A DNA stretch of 64,000 nucleotides from Larix kaempferi (taxonomy: Eukaryota > Streptophyta > Pinopsida > Pinales > Pinaceae): positions 15,296,001 through 15,360,000 of the forward strand of contig BSBM01000779.1 of NCBI GenBank assembly GCA_027924585.1, written 5' to 3'. Both the position numbers and the translations under genes were made by a program. This document shows, piece after piece, positions 1 through 11,403 of the stretch (position 1 is its first letter; each line of letters opens with the position of its first letter). The notes beneath the pieces are model-generated. The model did not search any database. It was not told the origin of the DNA and was given only the letters and a program-made list of their open reading frames with translations.

Positions 1-1450
1 CCACCTTTATTACATCATTTTGCCCCGATTCCATCCTACGTTCATGATCTATTTCCATGTCTTTCCCAGATCAATCAACAATATTGACAGGTATAATTTG
101 TTATTGCCTTATTTATTTTTATGCCTAAGATTGTTAAAGATTGTGGATTTTAGTCCTTGGTTTATACTGATCTATGTGATTTCATTTAGCCAAAATATAA
201 AGAGCATGTGTATCAGCTCAGTAGCGCCAGCTGTGACTCTTCAAGGCACCAGCTCGTCATAACTCCAAGGGACAGTGCATCCTCCACGGAAACTGTATTA
301 GATCCCCACTGTAACAGATTCTACTGAAGCAGGGCCTAGCTGCGACAGACAGGTGGCATTCCCGCTACTGAGTTTGTTGACCCATTAATGATCAAAGCAA
401 CAACCTCCTTCACAATTTATGGCCCTGTTTAATACGCTGTATCAGTTAGCTGTAACTCCGCAGCATGAAGATCATAGATATTCATTGCTGCGTGATTTTA
501 TTGGATCTGAAACTGCATTTCCTTTGTATAAATTCTAGAAGGCTTTCGTAGCCTGGGGTTGGACAATCATTACTTGTGTAAGCTGTAACAGAGCACTGAG
601 ACTCATGATCTTCCATTAATAATATGAGAGCAGAGTTCTTCATTTTTGTGTCTTAATTTGCTGTGACTCTCAGCGTCTCTGTTAGAAGGCCAGGGCCCAC
701 CTTCTCACAGAGACAGCCGGTTTAATTAGGTAGAGTAGTTTAGTTTTACTTCTGTTGTGTGGTGTGGAATGATTGCAGACATTATTGGTAGCTGTAACAG
801 AGATTAGATTTCCTTTCTGGTAGTTTATAATTGCATCTTGAATAGCTGTAACAGAGTGGTGTGACAGTCGACTGTGTAGGATAATTTACTTAATTGCATG
901 TGTGTTTTAATCAGTTGTGACAGCCAAGCTCAATTCCAATTATTCTCTAGTTGTTTATGCTTCCTAGGATTTCTAGTAATTATCAGTTAGAGTTCAAGCT
1001 TGTGTTTTGATTCTGGTTGCTGTTGTATCTTCAATTGCATTTATAGATTAGAAAATTAATGGCAGAATTACAGTAGCTACTGGATAGATCATTTTGGTAA
1101 AGATTGAATGCTATAGTTTGATAATTATAGGATTTAACTTCTTGCAAAAGTAATCTAGTTTCATTTCATCATTAGATCATTAACTTGTTGGGTTGATTTC
1201 TGTAGGGAAGTTGCTTTATTTGGATTCTTAGATGTATGAATTAGATTAGTGTTTTTAAGGAATGAGTTGGCTGGACACATAGGTAGGATCATCATTTACA
1301 TTCAGCAAATCAACTGCTTGATCTGTTTATGCATAGATTGTGCTTATTGCCTTTGAAATAAAAGACCTTCCTGGGTTTGACAATTTATATTGACCATTCT
1401 GTGTGTTAGCTTTAATTAATTGACATATAGGGTGACCAACAGTAAGGAAA
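1..1450. other. Non-coding stretch, no gene recognised
   Basis: No convincing coding region is visible on either strand; the open frames are short and unlike any protein family I know. The only structure is a dispersed motif related to GCTGTAACAGAG, annotated separately. The stretch lies directly upstream of a decayed coiled-coil reading frame and could be its former leader or intron, but nothing proves this. Confidence 0.5.
228..920 (+). repeat. Dispersed GCTGTAACAGAG-like motif
   Basis: The motif AGCTGTAACAGAG occurs at 581-593, 790-802 and 844-856. Shorter variants lie at 228-240 (CAGCTGTGACTCT), 309-318, 448-460, about 661-673 and about 912-922. Spacing is irregular, so this is not a simple tandem array. 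It may be the residue of an old degenerate repeat or a cluster of protein-binding sites. I do not recognise it. Confidence 0.5.
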
Positions 1451-2441
1451 ATGGAAATTGGGGAGGACTTATATGAATTCAGAGTATCGGAGACCATGCT
1501 TGTCCAAAGGACCAATATTGATCCTTCATTCCAAGCAGGATGCACTGTAGAGTCAGCCCAGGAAAGTAAATCCAATATCGATCGGTTAATGGAAATTGTT
1601 AAGAACTACAGAGAGTTGTGTTTCAAAATAAAATCTGAAAGGAAGAAAGAGGTATTAGAAAGCAACGAGCTAAAAAGGAAATACAAAGAGCTCATGGAGG
1701 AGAAAGAAGAAATCGCTTTGAAATCCCTGCAACTTGAAAATGAGAAGAACTCACTGAGATGCAACTAGCAATTTCAGAAGATGAACAAAAGGACTTGAAA
1801 GTTCATATATCAGAATTGGAATGACTGACAGAGGAAAAGACTGAGCTGTTGGAACAACTCAGAGAATCCAATGAAAAAAGGCAAGATCTGTCCACCTTTT
1901 ACAAGCAGGCCTGTGACATGCAAGAGAGGATTCATCAATTTTTGGTACTAATTTCCGAAGAAGTTTGCGGGATGAAAGAAATGATCACAGGGATGACAAG
2001 CCTTGAGATTGAATCACTTCAGATTAAGGACAAGTATGCGCAACACGTGGTCGAAATTGAGCAGTCTGAATGGAGAAAAGGAAAATTAGGTTTTCCCTCA
2101 AATCTGCGTGCCTTGACCGATGAGGAGCTAGATATGGATATAAGGGTCTTTGAATTTTGCAGAGATTGTGGCAACAGATTAAGTGTTGAAATCCAGAAAA
2201 CAGTAGAAAAGTGCTACGTCATCTATTCCAAGATCCGAGAAGCTCACGAGACTTGTCAGATGCCTCTACCACAGAGTATTTTCGAGTTTCCTAAAAGAGA
2301 CTAGCGCATGACGGAGTTAAAGAATAATTTGAACGCTGAGTTGGATTATTTAAAGAAGATAGAGGCTATATCTCCAGAAGACCTTAATCAGTTCATTGGG
2401 AAGATTGCTGTCCACACTCACTTTCTGGAAATCTGTGCGTA
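1451..2441 (+). pseudogene. Decayed coiled-coil protein gene
   Basis: An ATG at 1451 opens a frame for about 105 residues rich in Lys, Glu and Leu in heptad-like order. After an apparent frameshift near 1750 the same style of sequence continues in another frame to 2304 and, past a TAG, to about 2441. A TGA at 1822-1824 interrupts it where the neighbouring residues suggest an original Arg (CGA). The later part has acidic and Cys-containing segments and ends in more Glu/Lys/Leu-rich helix. The product would be a long coiled-coil protein of unknown role. No family is recognised. It could be a host pseudogene or a captured fragment; no splice sites were needed to read it. Confidence 0.4.
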
Positions 2442-3545
2442 GAAGACTGTAACAGGGACAACAACCATCAAATCAGATCTACGCAAGCACGGGATAGCGC
2501 GAAATGTGACAATATCAGCAAGAGAGACAGTGGGAAAACTATATCCAGTAGGAAGATAAATCAGCACCATCAGGCGAGCCTGTTGAAGAGAGTGAGCTGA
2601 TAGGAGAAGAGCGACCCAATAAGTCAGCAGAACCAGCTGGGCCTTAAATTTGTTTTATTATACTTTAGGAAAATAAGCTGGAAAGTTTTTCATGTGTAAA
2701 CACATAAAGAGACAGCTGTCCTTATTTTGTCTTTTGTGAAAGGGTCCCCATGAACCATTCAGTTTTGTAGTTATACACTAAATAACAAATTGGAAGGTTC
2801 CAAAATTTTACGGTGCACTTGTCAGTTCAAGGAGCAATTTGTAAAACTCTATATAGAAGGATAAAAGAAAGAGAAAGGACTTTTGGCAGGTGAATGAATT
2901 TTCTTCCTTGTACGTGAATTACTTTGCTACTTGCTCCAAGAACTTGATTTTGCCTAATGAAAGCCTGGGAGAAGGCGTTTTTGCCTGGGGAATGTGTCAA
3001 ATGTGTGCTGGATTATTCCTATATCATCTGCATATTGTTGTGAGATCATTCTTTGCTATCATGAATTGTTTCTGTTTGATGAATGCTCTTACATTTTCTT
3101 GTGCAAATACGTTTATCTCAAATGAGTAATGGAATGTATTAAATGAATTAAAGTTATCTTTAATATCTTTCATATTCTGCTGTAGGTACATCTTTATGAT
3201 TAAATGGCTGTTTGTATGATCTTTAGGTGTTTCTTTCAGTATATTACTCATCTTTACAATTTTCTCCTTGCAAGGATAGGTTAAATTTGCTTACACAGTC
3301 TTAGATTAATTTAGATTAGTTACTTTCATTTAGATTAGGGCACTTGCATTTCATCTTTAAAATAAAATACATAAACGGTGGATCGGGCCGCAATCGGTGT
3401 TAAGAATAATAATCTTCAAATATTATGGTAGCCGGAACCGTTAACCGGACGGATTCCCCACACCAAATGGTGAATAATCTAATTGGGATAATTTACCGGG
3501 GAGAATCCCTTGCTGATTGATGCTACGATTTTCGAGGCATCAACA
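2442..3545. other. Non-coding stretch, no gene recognised
   Basis: The stretch is AT-rich with no supported gene. A 79-codon open frame at 2890-3129 has hydrophobic, Cys-rich composition typical of chance frames in AT-rich DNA. Positions 3361-3545 are less AT-rich and directly abut the miniature LTR element, so they may be its diverged flank. Confidence 0.4.
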
Positions 3546-3963
3546 GGATCTTAACATCCCACCATGTTCTGCGGTCTAGACTCTGGGATGGATGTGCGCC
3601 TGTACGATGGTATCCCCTTTGAGACGTACGAGCCCCAGACGAACACTGCAATGCCGGCGTTGCCACCCACTCTGTGACTCGAATGATACAAACCGTTACA
3701 CCAAAACCCTGAGATGTTAGTGAAGGCCGCCCACTAGGATCTTAACATCCCACCATGCTCTGCAGTCCAGATTCTGGGCTGGATGTGCACCCATATGGTG
3801 GTGTCCCCTTTGAGCCGTACGAGCCCCGGACGAACACTGCAATGTTGGCGTTGCCACCCGCTCTGTGAGTCGAACCTGGGTGGAGGCTTTGATACCAAAT
3901 GATAAGAACCGTTACACCAAAACCCCGGGGTGTTAGTGAAGGCCTCCCACTAGTATCTTAACA
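3546..3963 (-). mobile_element. TRIM (miniature LTR retrotransposon), tandem form
   Basis: Read on the minus strand, 3963-3900 is a 64-bp LTR that starts TGTTAAGATAC and ends CTTATCA. Two bases later comes a primer site TGGTATCAAAGC (3897-3886), complementary to the 3' end of initiator-Met tRNA with one mismatch. After about 150 bp without coding capacity, a purine tract (TGGTGGGA) precedes a second LTR at 3747-3684 starting TGTTAAGATCC. A second internal copy (3683-3557) follows, ending in the start of a third LTR (3556-3546) that is cut off. TRIMs are known as non-coding LTR elements moved by enzymes of other elements. The LTR-internal-LTR-internal order indicates recombination between copies. 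No target duplication is identifiable because the left end is truncated. Confidence 0.75.
3886..3897 (-). other. TRIM primer binding site (tRNA-iMet)
   Basis: The minus strand reads TGGTATCAAAGC two bases inside the 64-bp LTR. It matches the usual plant primer site TGGTATCAGAGC with one change. This fixes the element's orientation. Confidence 0.7.
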
Positions 3964-3999
3964 AGAGGTGTATGATCTAACTTTTAACCACGATGACCT

Positions 4000-5083
4000 C
4001 CAACATAGTGAAACTTGGAAAGCGATATGGAACTCTATGTCTCTAACCCATGGCCCAATATTGCAACTTTCATCTGGTTGGTTTCGTATAGACGAATCTT
4101 GACATGAGAGAACTTAATGAAGAGAGGCATGAATGGCCCTTTCTGGTGTTTTCTGTGTGAACGGGAGGAGGAATACATGAACCACCTTCTCGACTCTTTC
4201 CCTTATGCATCCTCTTTATGGTACTTCGGTGCATATACTTTTAGGAGGAAATGTCGTGTGAGAGGCCAGCCTCATCAAACGATAAAAAAATGGGATAAGG
4301 AGGCTTTCAAGAATCCGACTATCCTCAAAATATGGCTCATGTTCCCTGGGAAATTTGGAAGGAAAGAAACATTAGAATATTTGAAGGAAAGAAAAATATG
4401 TTCCAAAAGGTTTGGAACCAAGTGAAAAAGCATATACAAGAGACCATAAAAATAACCCAATGGAACGAGAAAGACTTGTAAATGGATGGCAGCGAGAAGA
4501 GAATTTTGGTAGGGTGGGGACTTGATTTCTCACCACAAGGGTGGAGAAATATTAAGGGAAAGAAAGTGACTCCAGGAAGTACACATATTTGGTATCTTCC
4601 ACCCAAAGGCTATTTCAAGTTGAATTTCGACAGAGTGTCCAAAGGGAATCTGGTTCGGCTGGATTTGGAGGCGTAATTAGAAACTACGAACGTATTACTC
4701 TTTAGATCTATCATGGAAACCTTGGTCAGGATACAAATAATGCGGTGGAGCTTGAAGGCTTACTTCACGGCATCAGACTATCAATCATTAACATATGGGA
4801 GCCTTTGGTCATCGAGGGAGACTCACACACAATCATCCAGATGGCCAAAAAAATCCAAGATGGGAAAAACGTTTCCCAAGTTGTGGACAGTTTGCGTATG
4901 ATGTGTCGGGTGGAACGGCTAGAAGAACTCATTAGAGGGAAACATGCATGGATTTTTTCCCACGTCAAACGAGACGTAAATAAGGTGGCGGATATGTTGA
5001 CTAACTTAGGCAAAAGGAGCAGGGGAAGGATTGTGGAAGGACAACTGTCCAATGCTGGAGGTAACGAATGGCACAATCACTGA
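4000..5083 (+). pseudogene. LINE ORF2 remnant: zinc-finger RVT and RNase H
   Basis: Around 4117-4250 the frame reads a Cys-X2-Cys segment followed by His, as in the zf-RVT domain between reverse transcriptase and RNase H of plant LINEs (WCFLC, then MNHLL). From about 4600 a degenerate RNase H follows: FKLNFD, a stop-interrupted GVIRNYERI, NNAVELEGLLHGI with the catalytic Glu, IEGDSHTII with the catalytic Asp, and DVNKVADMLTNLGK with the last Asp. These residues belong to the RNase H fold that removes the RNA strand during copying. At least two frame changes and several stops separate the parts. Confidence 0.6.
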
Positions 5084-5379
5084 ACCCATTTGGCGGCTCA
5101 GGATCTTAAGCTTTTTTGGGAGGTGATAGTGGACACGAGGCAAGAGATGAATCACATGGGCAGTGCACACGCGGCTGTACAATCCAACACTTGGAGCCAT
5201 AATTTCCACCCTAATCTGCTCGATGCTGGTACAACCATATTTAACCCAAATGTGAGTGCACATTCAATCCCCCCTTCTGCAAATAATGAGGAAATTTTAA
5301 GACCAGGTCCCTCCATTGGTGGGCAGTGCATGATGAAACATGAAAGAAAGTAGAAAGATTTGAAGCTGTATCATACTAG

Positions 5380-6068
5380 CGGAGAGAAAGTGCAGAATTT
5401 TTAGTAAGGTTAACCGAACATGGATTGGAATTTTTGCTATATATCCGATGCAGACTTACCACCCTCGTATTGTGAAACTTCATTCTCTGGGGTGGGTTTC
5501 TGTGAGAGAGCAAGACTGGTCGTGGCAACAATTTGGGTATCGGGTGACTGCTCCGATGGCTCCAAGAAGACAAGCGTAGAGGGGAAATAATACTGGTGGT
5601 CGAGGTAGAAATAAGACCACCCGTGAACTGAAGAAGGCGGGGCAGGCAACTCACTTCTTCAGAGAGCGTATCCCACCCATAATTTGTGAAGCAATTAAGC
5701 GGGTGGAACAAGAACGATGGAACCGGGTGAAAGATATGGGTATGAAAACTGTAAGGGAGGTGAAAACTATAAGGGAGGATGTCGGAGAATGGATTAACGA
5801 CCCAAGAACAATGACCAAGAGGCTTTTTGCCTACGACCACCTGGTCACTACTTATTGGGTCACAAAGGAACTGCTGGCCTATGTCCTGATGGACAGGGAG
5901 AACAAAGCAAGGGGCGACGAAGAACCTATCAAGGCTTGAAAAGAGCATTATTATGACAACATACTGATGCACAAAAAATTTGACCTCATTGCTCTGAAGC
6001 TGGGAATCCCGCTCCAACCACTGGAGAATGAAGGTTCTAAGATCGGGCTGTCTGCGGTTAGAAATTAG
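5380..6068 (+). pseudogene. Frame-broken reading frame downstream of LINE RNase H
   Basis: The plus strand reads a protein-like but stop-riddled sequence; the best open piece is 5703-5939 (about 78 residues, with WNRVKDMGMK and DVGEWINDPRT), and it continues after a stop to about 6068. It lies between the RNase H remnant and the LINE's A-rich end. It may therefore be a C-terminal extension of that LINE's ORF2 or a separate older fragment. I do not recognise a domain. The long minus-strand open frame over the same bases is probably only its shadow. Confidence 0.3.
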
Positions 6069-6529
6069 GGCCCTTTCCCTATTCACAGCATGAAGGTACA
6101 ACCTGTTGCAGTGGGGGACAACAATAATGGAGGTCTATGCTTGGGAACCATGATTCATCGGAACCTGCCTCCTGTGTCGAAATGATGGTGATAGATTCTG
6201 CGTTTGTGGGTAGGGAAATGTCTGTTGTAATGTTTTGATTATGCTTAGTCCTATTTCTTGTGAATGTAGCTGTGGAAATCAACAACGGTCCTGACAGTAC
6301 TGTAGTCTCTTTTTGTATACTTTTTGAAATGGAAGTAAAAATCTCTAAATGTAATGGGGAAAAAAGGGATGATAAATGTGTAGCAGGTATATTTAGGGGG
6401 AAACACATAAATTTGTAGAATCTTATCAGGCAGCACTGCAAAAGTTTTAAGCAGGCTAGGCCATGTCTGTCTTGACATCTTTGTACTGAAGGCTCTTTTA
6501 TAATATAATTTTCTTGATTTAAAAAGAAA

Positions 6530-8398
6530 GTTTACATCGATCAAAGGAATTTATGATCCCCATGCTTACAATCGAGTCTTGTGTATGGTCTGTTAGTCTT
6601 ATAGTTGGCTACAACTTGATCTTGGTTCTCAGGATAAGATCCTCGTCTTATCATGTACTTTAGCTCTAATTGACATCAAACCACCATATTCTGAGGCTTG
6701 CAGTAGTTTCAATTGTACCTTGGGGTCCCTTGCAATTAATATAAGGGATCGCCTCAAACTAGGAAGGGAGAGTCATAATTTCTCCCTAGCTCAATACTCT
6801 CTCATATGCTTGATGTCAACACATTCATCGCATCAAGGGGAGTTGTACATTTCAACAGTAGCAGTGTTCACATTTACAAATCATGGTAACATTAGTACAA
6901 TTAGGTTCTCCATCCAACGACTTCACCAGTATTTTGGTCCCCCACCCCAGAGGATTATCATGATCATCGGTAGTTCCACTTCTTTGGTACCAATATCATC
7001 ATTTCCAGGTTCATCTACTCTCATATGGATTGAAGGCACCTTCATCCATGTACCAATAGTATTATGAGTTGACCCCTTGGTCCCCTCTTATCGTAATCAT
7101 CTTGATATATTTTCATGGGCATTGGTATGCCCACCTCATTTGTATAAAACACTATTCTTTGTTACAACTTCACTGATTGTCACCAAAAATCTTCCCCCTG
7201 GGAGAACCTTTCCGTCCACACACGTTTCTTAACTTTCAAGAACAATAGAGAACACAATAAGCCATGATGCATTATTGGTTCTACAGTACCCTCCGAACCT
7301 CATACATCAGGGGGAATTTGTTAACACTTAAATTATGGACACATGCAACATTTTAACTAATCTTGTAGTAAGGCGTCATCAACATATAACATGCAACCCA
7401 CTGAAGACATCCTCATCAGATCTAGAAAACCAGATGAATCCCAAAATAATAAAAAATAGTCAAAAGAAGAGGTAGCGCAGGTAAAGCCATGTTAGCCTAC
7501 GATACAATGCGTATTATCAGTTCTATGCCCATGTTAGCCTAGCAAAAATTATCCTTCGATATCTATGCTTATGTACAAAATGGTGGGATCTCAACTACCA
7601 ACCATGCATTGAATGCTCATGAAATCTCCCTCACCAACTGAAATTCAATTTTGTCTCTTCAAGCATTGAATAGCCCCCTTTGTGTACCTTGGAGCTAGTT
7701 CATGAGGTGATGGGGTTCACACTTGAATCTAGACATTTCTTGGCCACCTCTTGGACTATAAAATGAATCCATGGGATTTCATCTAAGTAGAGAAATTTTG
7801 AGCAAGGTTATCCTACTGGAATTGCATTGGACCTTCTTCCACCTCTTCCTACACCTATTGGCATTCCTCGATCTCCCTTGCCACCTTCCTCCAAGGGGAA
7901 AGTGTTTCTTCCATTTGTTCTTAATTTATTTAGCATTTAGTGTGGACAAAAATGACCTCCCTAAGGGAGATTGTTGGCTTCTCTTGAAGCCCACACCTTC
8001 TAGGTGATACTACATGTAACAAGCTTGACCAGTAGGCAATCTAAATTGGCTCTAGCATTTGCTTCTTGTTGTGGTTTGCATTTCCTCACTCCCTTTGTTT
8101 TATTTCAAGTTATTTGTTTTCTTTTTCTTTTGTTTTGGTTTTACTAACAAGAGATTGCATGATCAATTTGGATTCACTCACATTTGATTTAGCAACACAA
8201 TACTCGGCCTTGTTAACAACCTCCAAGGATTCACCCTCCAAAGTGGGAAGGGTTGTATACCTTCGTCCAAATTTTCCCACAACAACATGTTTACTATGAA
8301 ATATTGTAATTGGTGTGGTTGAATCCTAAAAGAACATTTAAGATAAATATAAAATTTTAAGTTGAAACATCAAATCATAGGATTTTTAAATTAAACCG
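6530..8398. other. Non-coding stretch, no gene recognised
   Basis: No supported gene is visible. Open frames at 6720-7067, 7771-8007 and 8066-8299 have compositions expected of chance translation. The sequence between about 6700 and 7450 may be strongly decayed transposon DNA, but no motif was secure enough to name it. Confidence 0.4.
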
Positions 8399-9660
8399 TG
8401 CTCCATATCAATAAAATCGCAACGATGCGACTTTAACATTGTGATGCACCGGGGCAGTAGCACAACGAACACACCGTATGTCAACATTTGCAAAATCCCA
8501 TGCAAAAGAAAATATTTTTTATATTTTATAACGGATATTTATCGATGCATTTTATAAAATTATTCATACCGATGTGTTTCCTATATATATGTGCACTAAG
8601 GTGGTAGAATTTGTATAGGCACCAAAGCATGATATATGTTTTTTTTTAATGTTTATATGGTGCTACATTAAACTTCAAATGCACCGGTGCGAATAATGCA
8701 TATATGCACTAGTGCAATAGAATCTTGCGCACAGGAATGCCGGAAATCAAAATTAAAAAATCACACAAGTTATTTTTGCCCTAAATTGAAAAAGGGGCGG
8801 GAATTTTAATTTCGAAAACTAATTAGAAAAGGTGTTTAAAAGTAAAAAACCTAAACATTATTTCATTCTTTTGCCGAAATTTGGAGGGAAGAGTTTTGGA
8901 ATAGAGAATTACATGGAAGGAGTTTGGAGCAACAAGATTATTCTGAAGATCGAAATTTGTTAGATATGGTGAATCAATCAAAACCCTGCACAGTAGAAAT
9001 TTCAAGTATGTAAAATATTACTTTTGATCTTATTTTCCTATTTAGATTTTTACTAAATTTAGAAGAATAAAAAATTCATAGTTACCTTCTTTGTTTCAAC
9101 CCTTCTTTTCTCATTGCTTCTTTTCGTTTTATGTTGTTACAAAATTTTACATTAGGGTTTAAATCCCTATATTGTTTCACAATTACAATTTTTCTTTTTA
9201 GGGATTTTATATTTAATAAGTTTGTGATTTTATATAGAAAGTGTTGGGTGTGACGGAGCCACTTTTTGGGTCGAACCCAAACCTCCATCGGCCCTGTGAG
9301 GATTTTTTAGTTTAAATTTTTTTTCATTAAAAAAGTGCTTCCATAATTTTTAGTGCGTTTTTATAAAATAAATGCACTAATGCATTTCAAGAAATATCGC
9401 ACCGATAGTGGTGGGCTTGCCATTATATTTTATTTTCTAAAAAACATAAAAAAAAATTCACAGTTTTCGGTGTGACTGTATTGCAATAACGTACCGGTGT
9501 GTTTATACTATAACACACCGGTAATGTCAACCTGACCATTTAATCCTTGTTTTCCTAAAAATTTAAAATAAAGTTATGTGGTTTACAGTGCGCTAGTTTT
9601 GATATAATGCACCGGTGCTTTTTTGTACTAAATGCACAAATTCGTTTTATGTACGTAAGT
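8399..9660. repeat. Left GCACCGGTGC subterminal array
   Basis: Perfect GCACCGGTGC lies at 8681-8690 and 9609-9618, and GCACTAGTGC at 8706-8715. Many one- or two-base variants (GATGCACCGGGGC, GCACTAATGC, GTACCGGTGTG, ACACCGGTAATG) fall in two clusters, about 8399-8720 and 9346-9660. The background is AT-rich, so the GC-rich palindromes stand out. Two of the same 10-mers occur in the right array. Confidence 0.65.
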
Positions 9661-11268
9661 GCATTGATTTCAGACTTGTTTTCTATTTTGGAGTTCTGCA
9701 ATTTATTTGTATAATATAGTTGATAACTTATGTATTTAATGGTCCAGGTTTTTTATTGATAAAAAATGCATAATAAGAGTTCGACAAACAACAATTCTAA
9801 TTGACATGTGGGAGCACATCCAAAATTGCAAAGAAGGCAAGTGTTTTTTAATTTCTGTAATTTAATATAATATGTTTGATTTATTTGTAAATTTAACTAA
9901 TATGTAATGGTTAATGTGTCACATGCAGCGCCAAAAAATGAGGAAGCTCGATAAGATTCCTAACAATCTAAGTGCAAAAGAGCGTAAAACATTTATGGAA
10001 AAGTTGTAGAGGAATGAATCAGGTGAATAAAAAATAAATTAATATGAATTATTTCTTGAATTTTGAGTATTTTTTTACTTAACAATATTCACTAATATGT
10101 TTCAAATAATCTAATTCACATATGTTGAATGTTATGCAGGTATTGACAACAACAGAAGGGAATGTCATCATAAGGAAAGAAATTATGGAAGATGCAAATG
10201 ATGATGAATTGGTCCTTAGCTCACATGGAGTGGTGCTAGAAGTTAATAGAAGGGGGAAAGACTTTTATAAAACTATGAAGGATATAGTGGAAAGAACATA
10301 CTAGACGTACTTTTCACTTACAATACATAAATCAATCAAATGATTCCAAGAATTAGGTCATATGTAAACTACAAGAGGCATTTCCAGAGCAATGGTCAAT
10401 GAGACTTGTCAGACTTGCAATAACAAAAACATACAACAACAAAAAAAGAATCATTCAAAAGTAACATTCCTAAACATGTTTATGTGGGATATGTATGTAC
10501 TACTACATAGCATTCCTTTAATACTTTTAATTCTACTATATTTATTTTTCATATCAAAAGAAAATAGTTTAATGTCATTTTATAGTTTTAGGAAGATTAT
10601 GAAAATACCAAAGGATGAATGAGGTGAAATGCGAAATTTGCTACTAGGGATGTCCAAAAAAGTGTACAAGGAAGTGGTCAAGAAAATGGACATAGTTGCA
10701 TCGCAGGAGGATCCATCTCAACAACAACGTGTTTTAAATGTATGAAATCATTGATTTTTTGGATTATGCACATCTAATTAATTAATTCAACATTAAATAT
10801 TTGTTTTCGGGTGTTTTGTTGTAGAAAAAAAAAATGGAACCCATTCAACACATAAGATACGATGACAAGTAAAAAAGGGGTTGATAGCAAAGTTTGTGAG
10901 TAGTTGTGGTTTCCTTATAATGACTTAATATTTCATAGTGGTTATGATATTTGTATTTTATTTTTTTTCACTGGCCATCTTTGGACGTCTTGTAACAAGT
11001 GTTAACATACAAAGAGGAGCCATCAAAAGAATTTATTGACATTGGGTTAAGCAAGGGTTGTGAGTATATGTAGGCGTATAAAAAATTAATTGTGGAATTT
11101 GTAAGTATCTATGTTCTTTTACTTCTCTCACTTTATAAGTAATAGAACAACAAAAATCCTTTATGTTAAATCTGTAATTTCTTACGGGGTATATAACTTG
11201 CAGGAAACAAAGTATGGAGTGCAACAAACATAATAGTTCTTGATATATGGCATGAAACATGGTTTTGA

Positions 11269-11286
11269 AAGAATGTGTGACATTCA
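11269..11286. repeat. Target-site duplication of L1 LINE, left copy
   Basis: AAGAATGTGTGACATTCA is repeated exactly at 17756-17773. This 18-bp duplication defines the LINE's insertion and shows it entered an exon of the surrounding element. Confidence 0.85.
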
Positions 11287-11403
11287 CAAGACTGCATGAA
11301 CTCTCAAGACGAGCTTCCTGATCCGGTAGCAAGCTTCTGCGTGAGATCTTTGTTGATTCGATCTGGCAGCGAGCCTCTGCGTGAGCCCTCTAGCTGAGCG
11401 CCT

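Larger units (their letters stand above)
3964..6529 (+). mobile_element. Decayed 5'-truncated L1 LINE
   Basis: The order is typical of the 3' half of a plant L1: a zinc-finger RVT-like segment (about 4010-4250), a linker, an RNase H domain (about 4600-5083), further sequence, and an A-rich end (TTTAAAAAGAAAG at 6517-6529) preceded by a TATAATATAA-like 3' terminus. The same kind of 3' end is seen in the L1 at 11287-17755. It abuts the TRIM on its left, so the original 5' boundary is lost. No target duplication was found. Many stops and frame changes show it is dead. Confidence 0.5.

Noticed and set aside
2890-3129. 79-codon frame as a small membrane protein
   Set aside because: Hydrophobic, Cys-rich composition is common in chance frames of T-rich DNA; nothing else supports it.
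3880-3900. tRNA gene, because of the GCTTTGATACCA string
   Set aside because: Only the last 12 bases match a tRNA 3' end, and they sit beside an LTR in inverse order, so it is a primer site.
5376-6101. 241-codon open frame on the minus strand
   Set aside because: It has Ser/His/Pro-rich chance composition and covers plus-strand protein-like sequence; no motif or homologous pattern.
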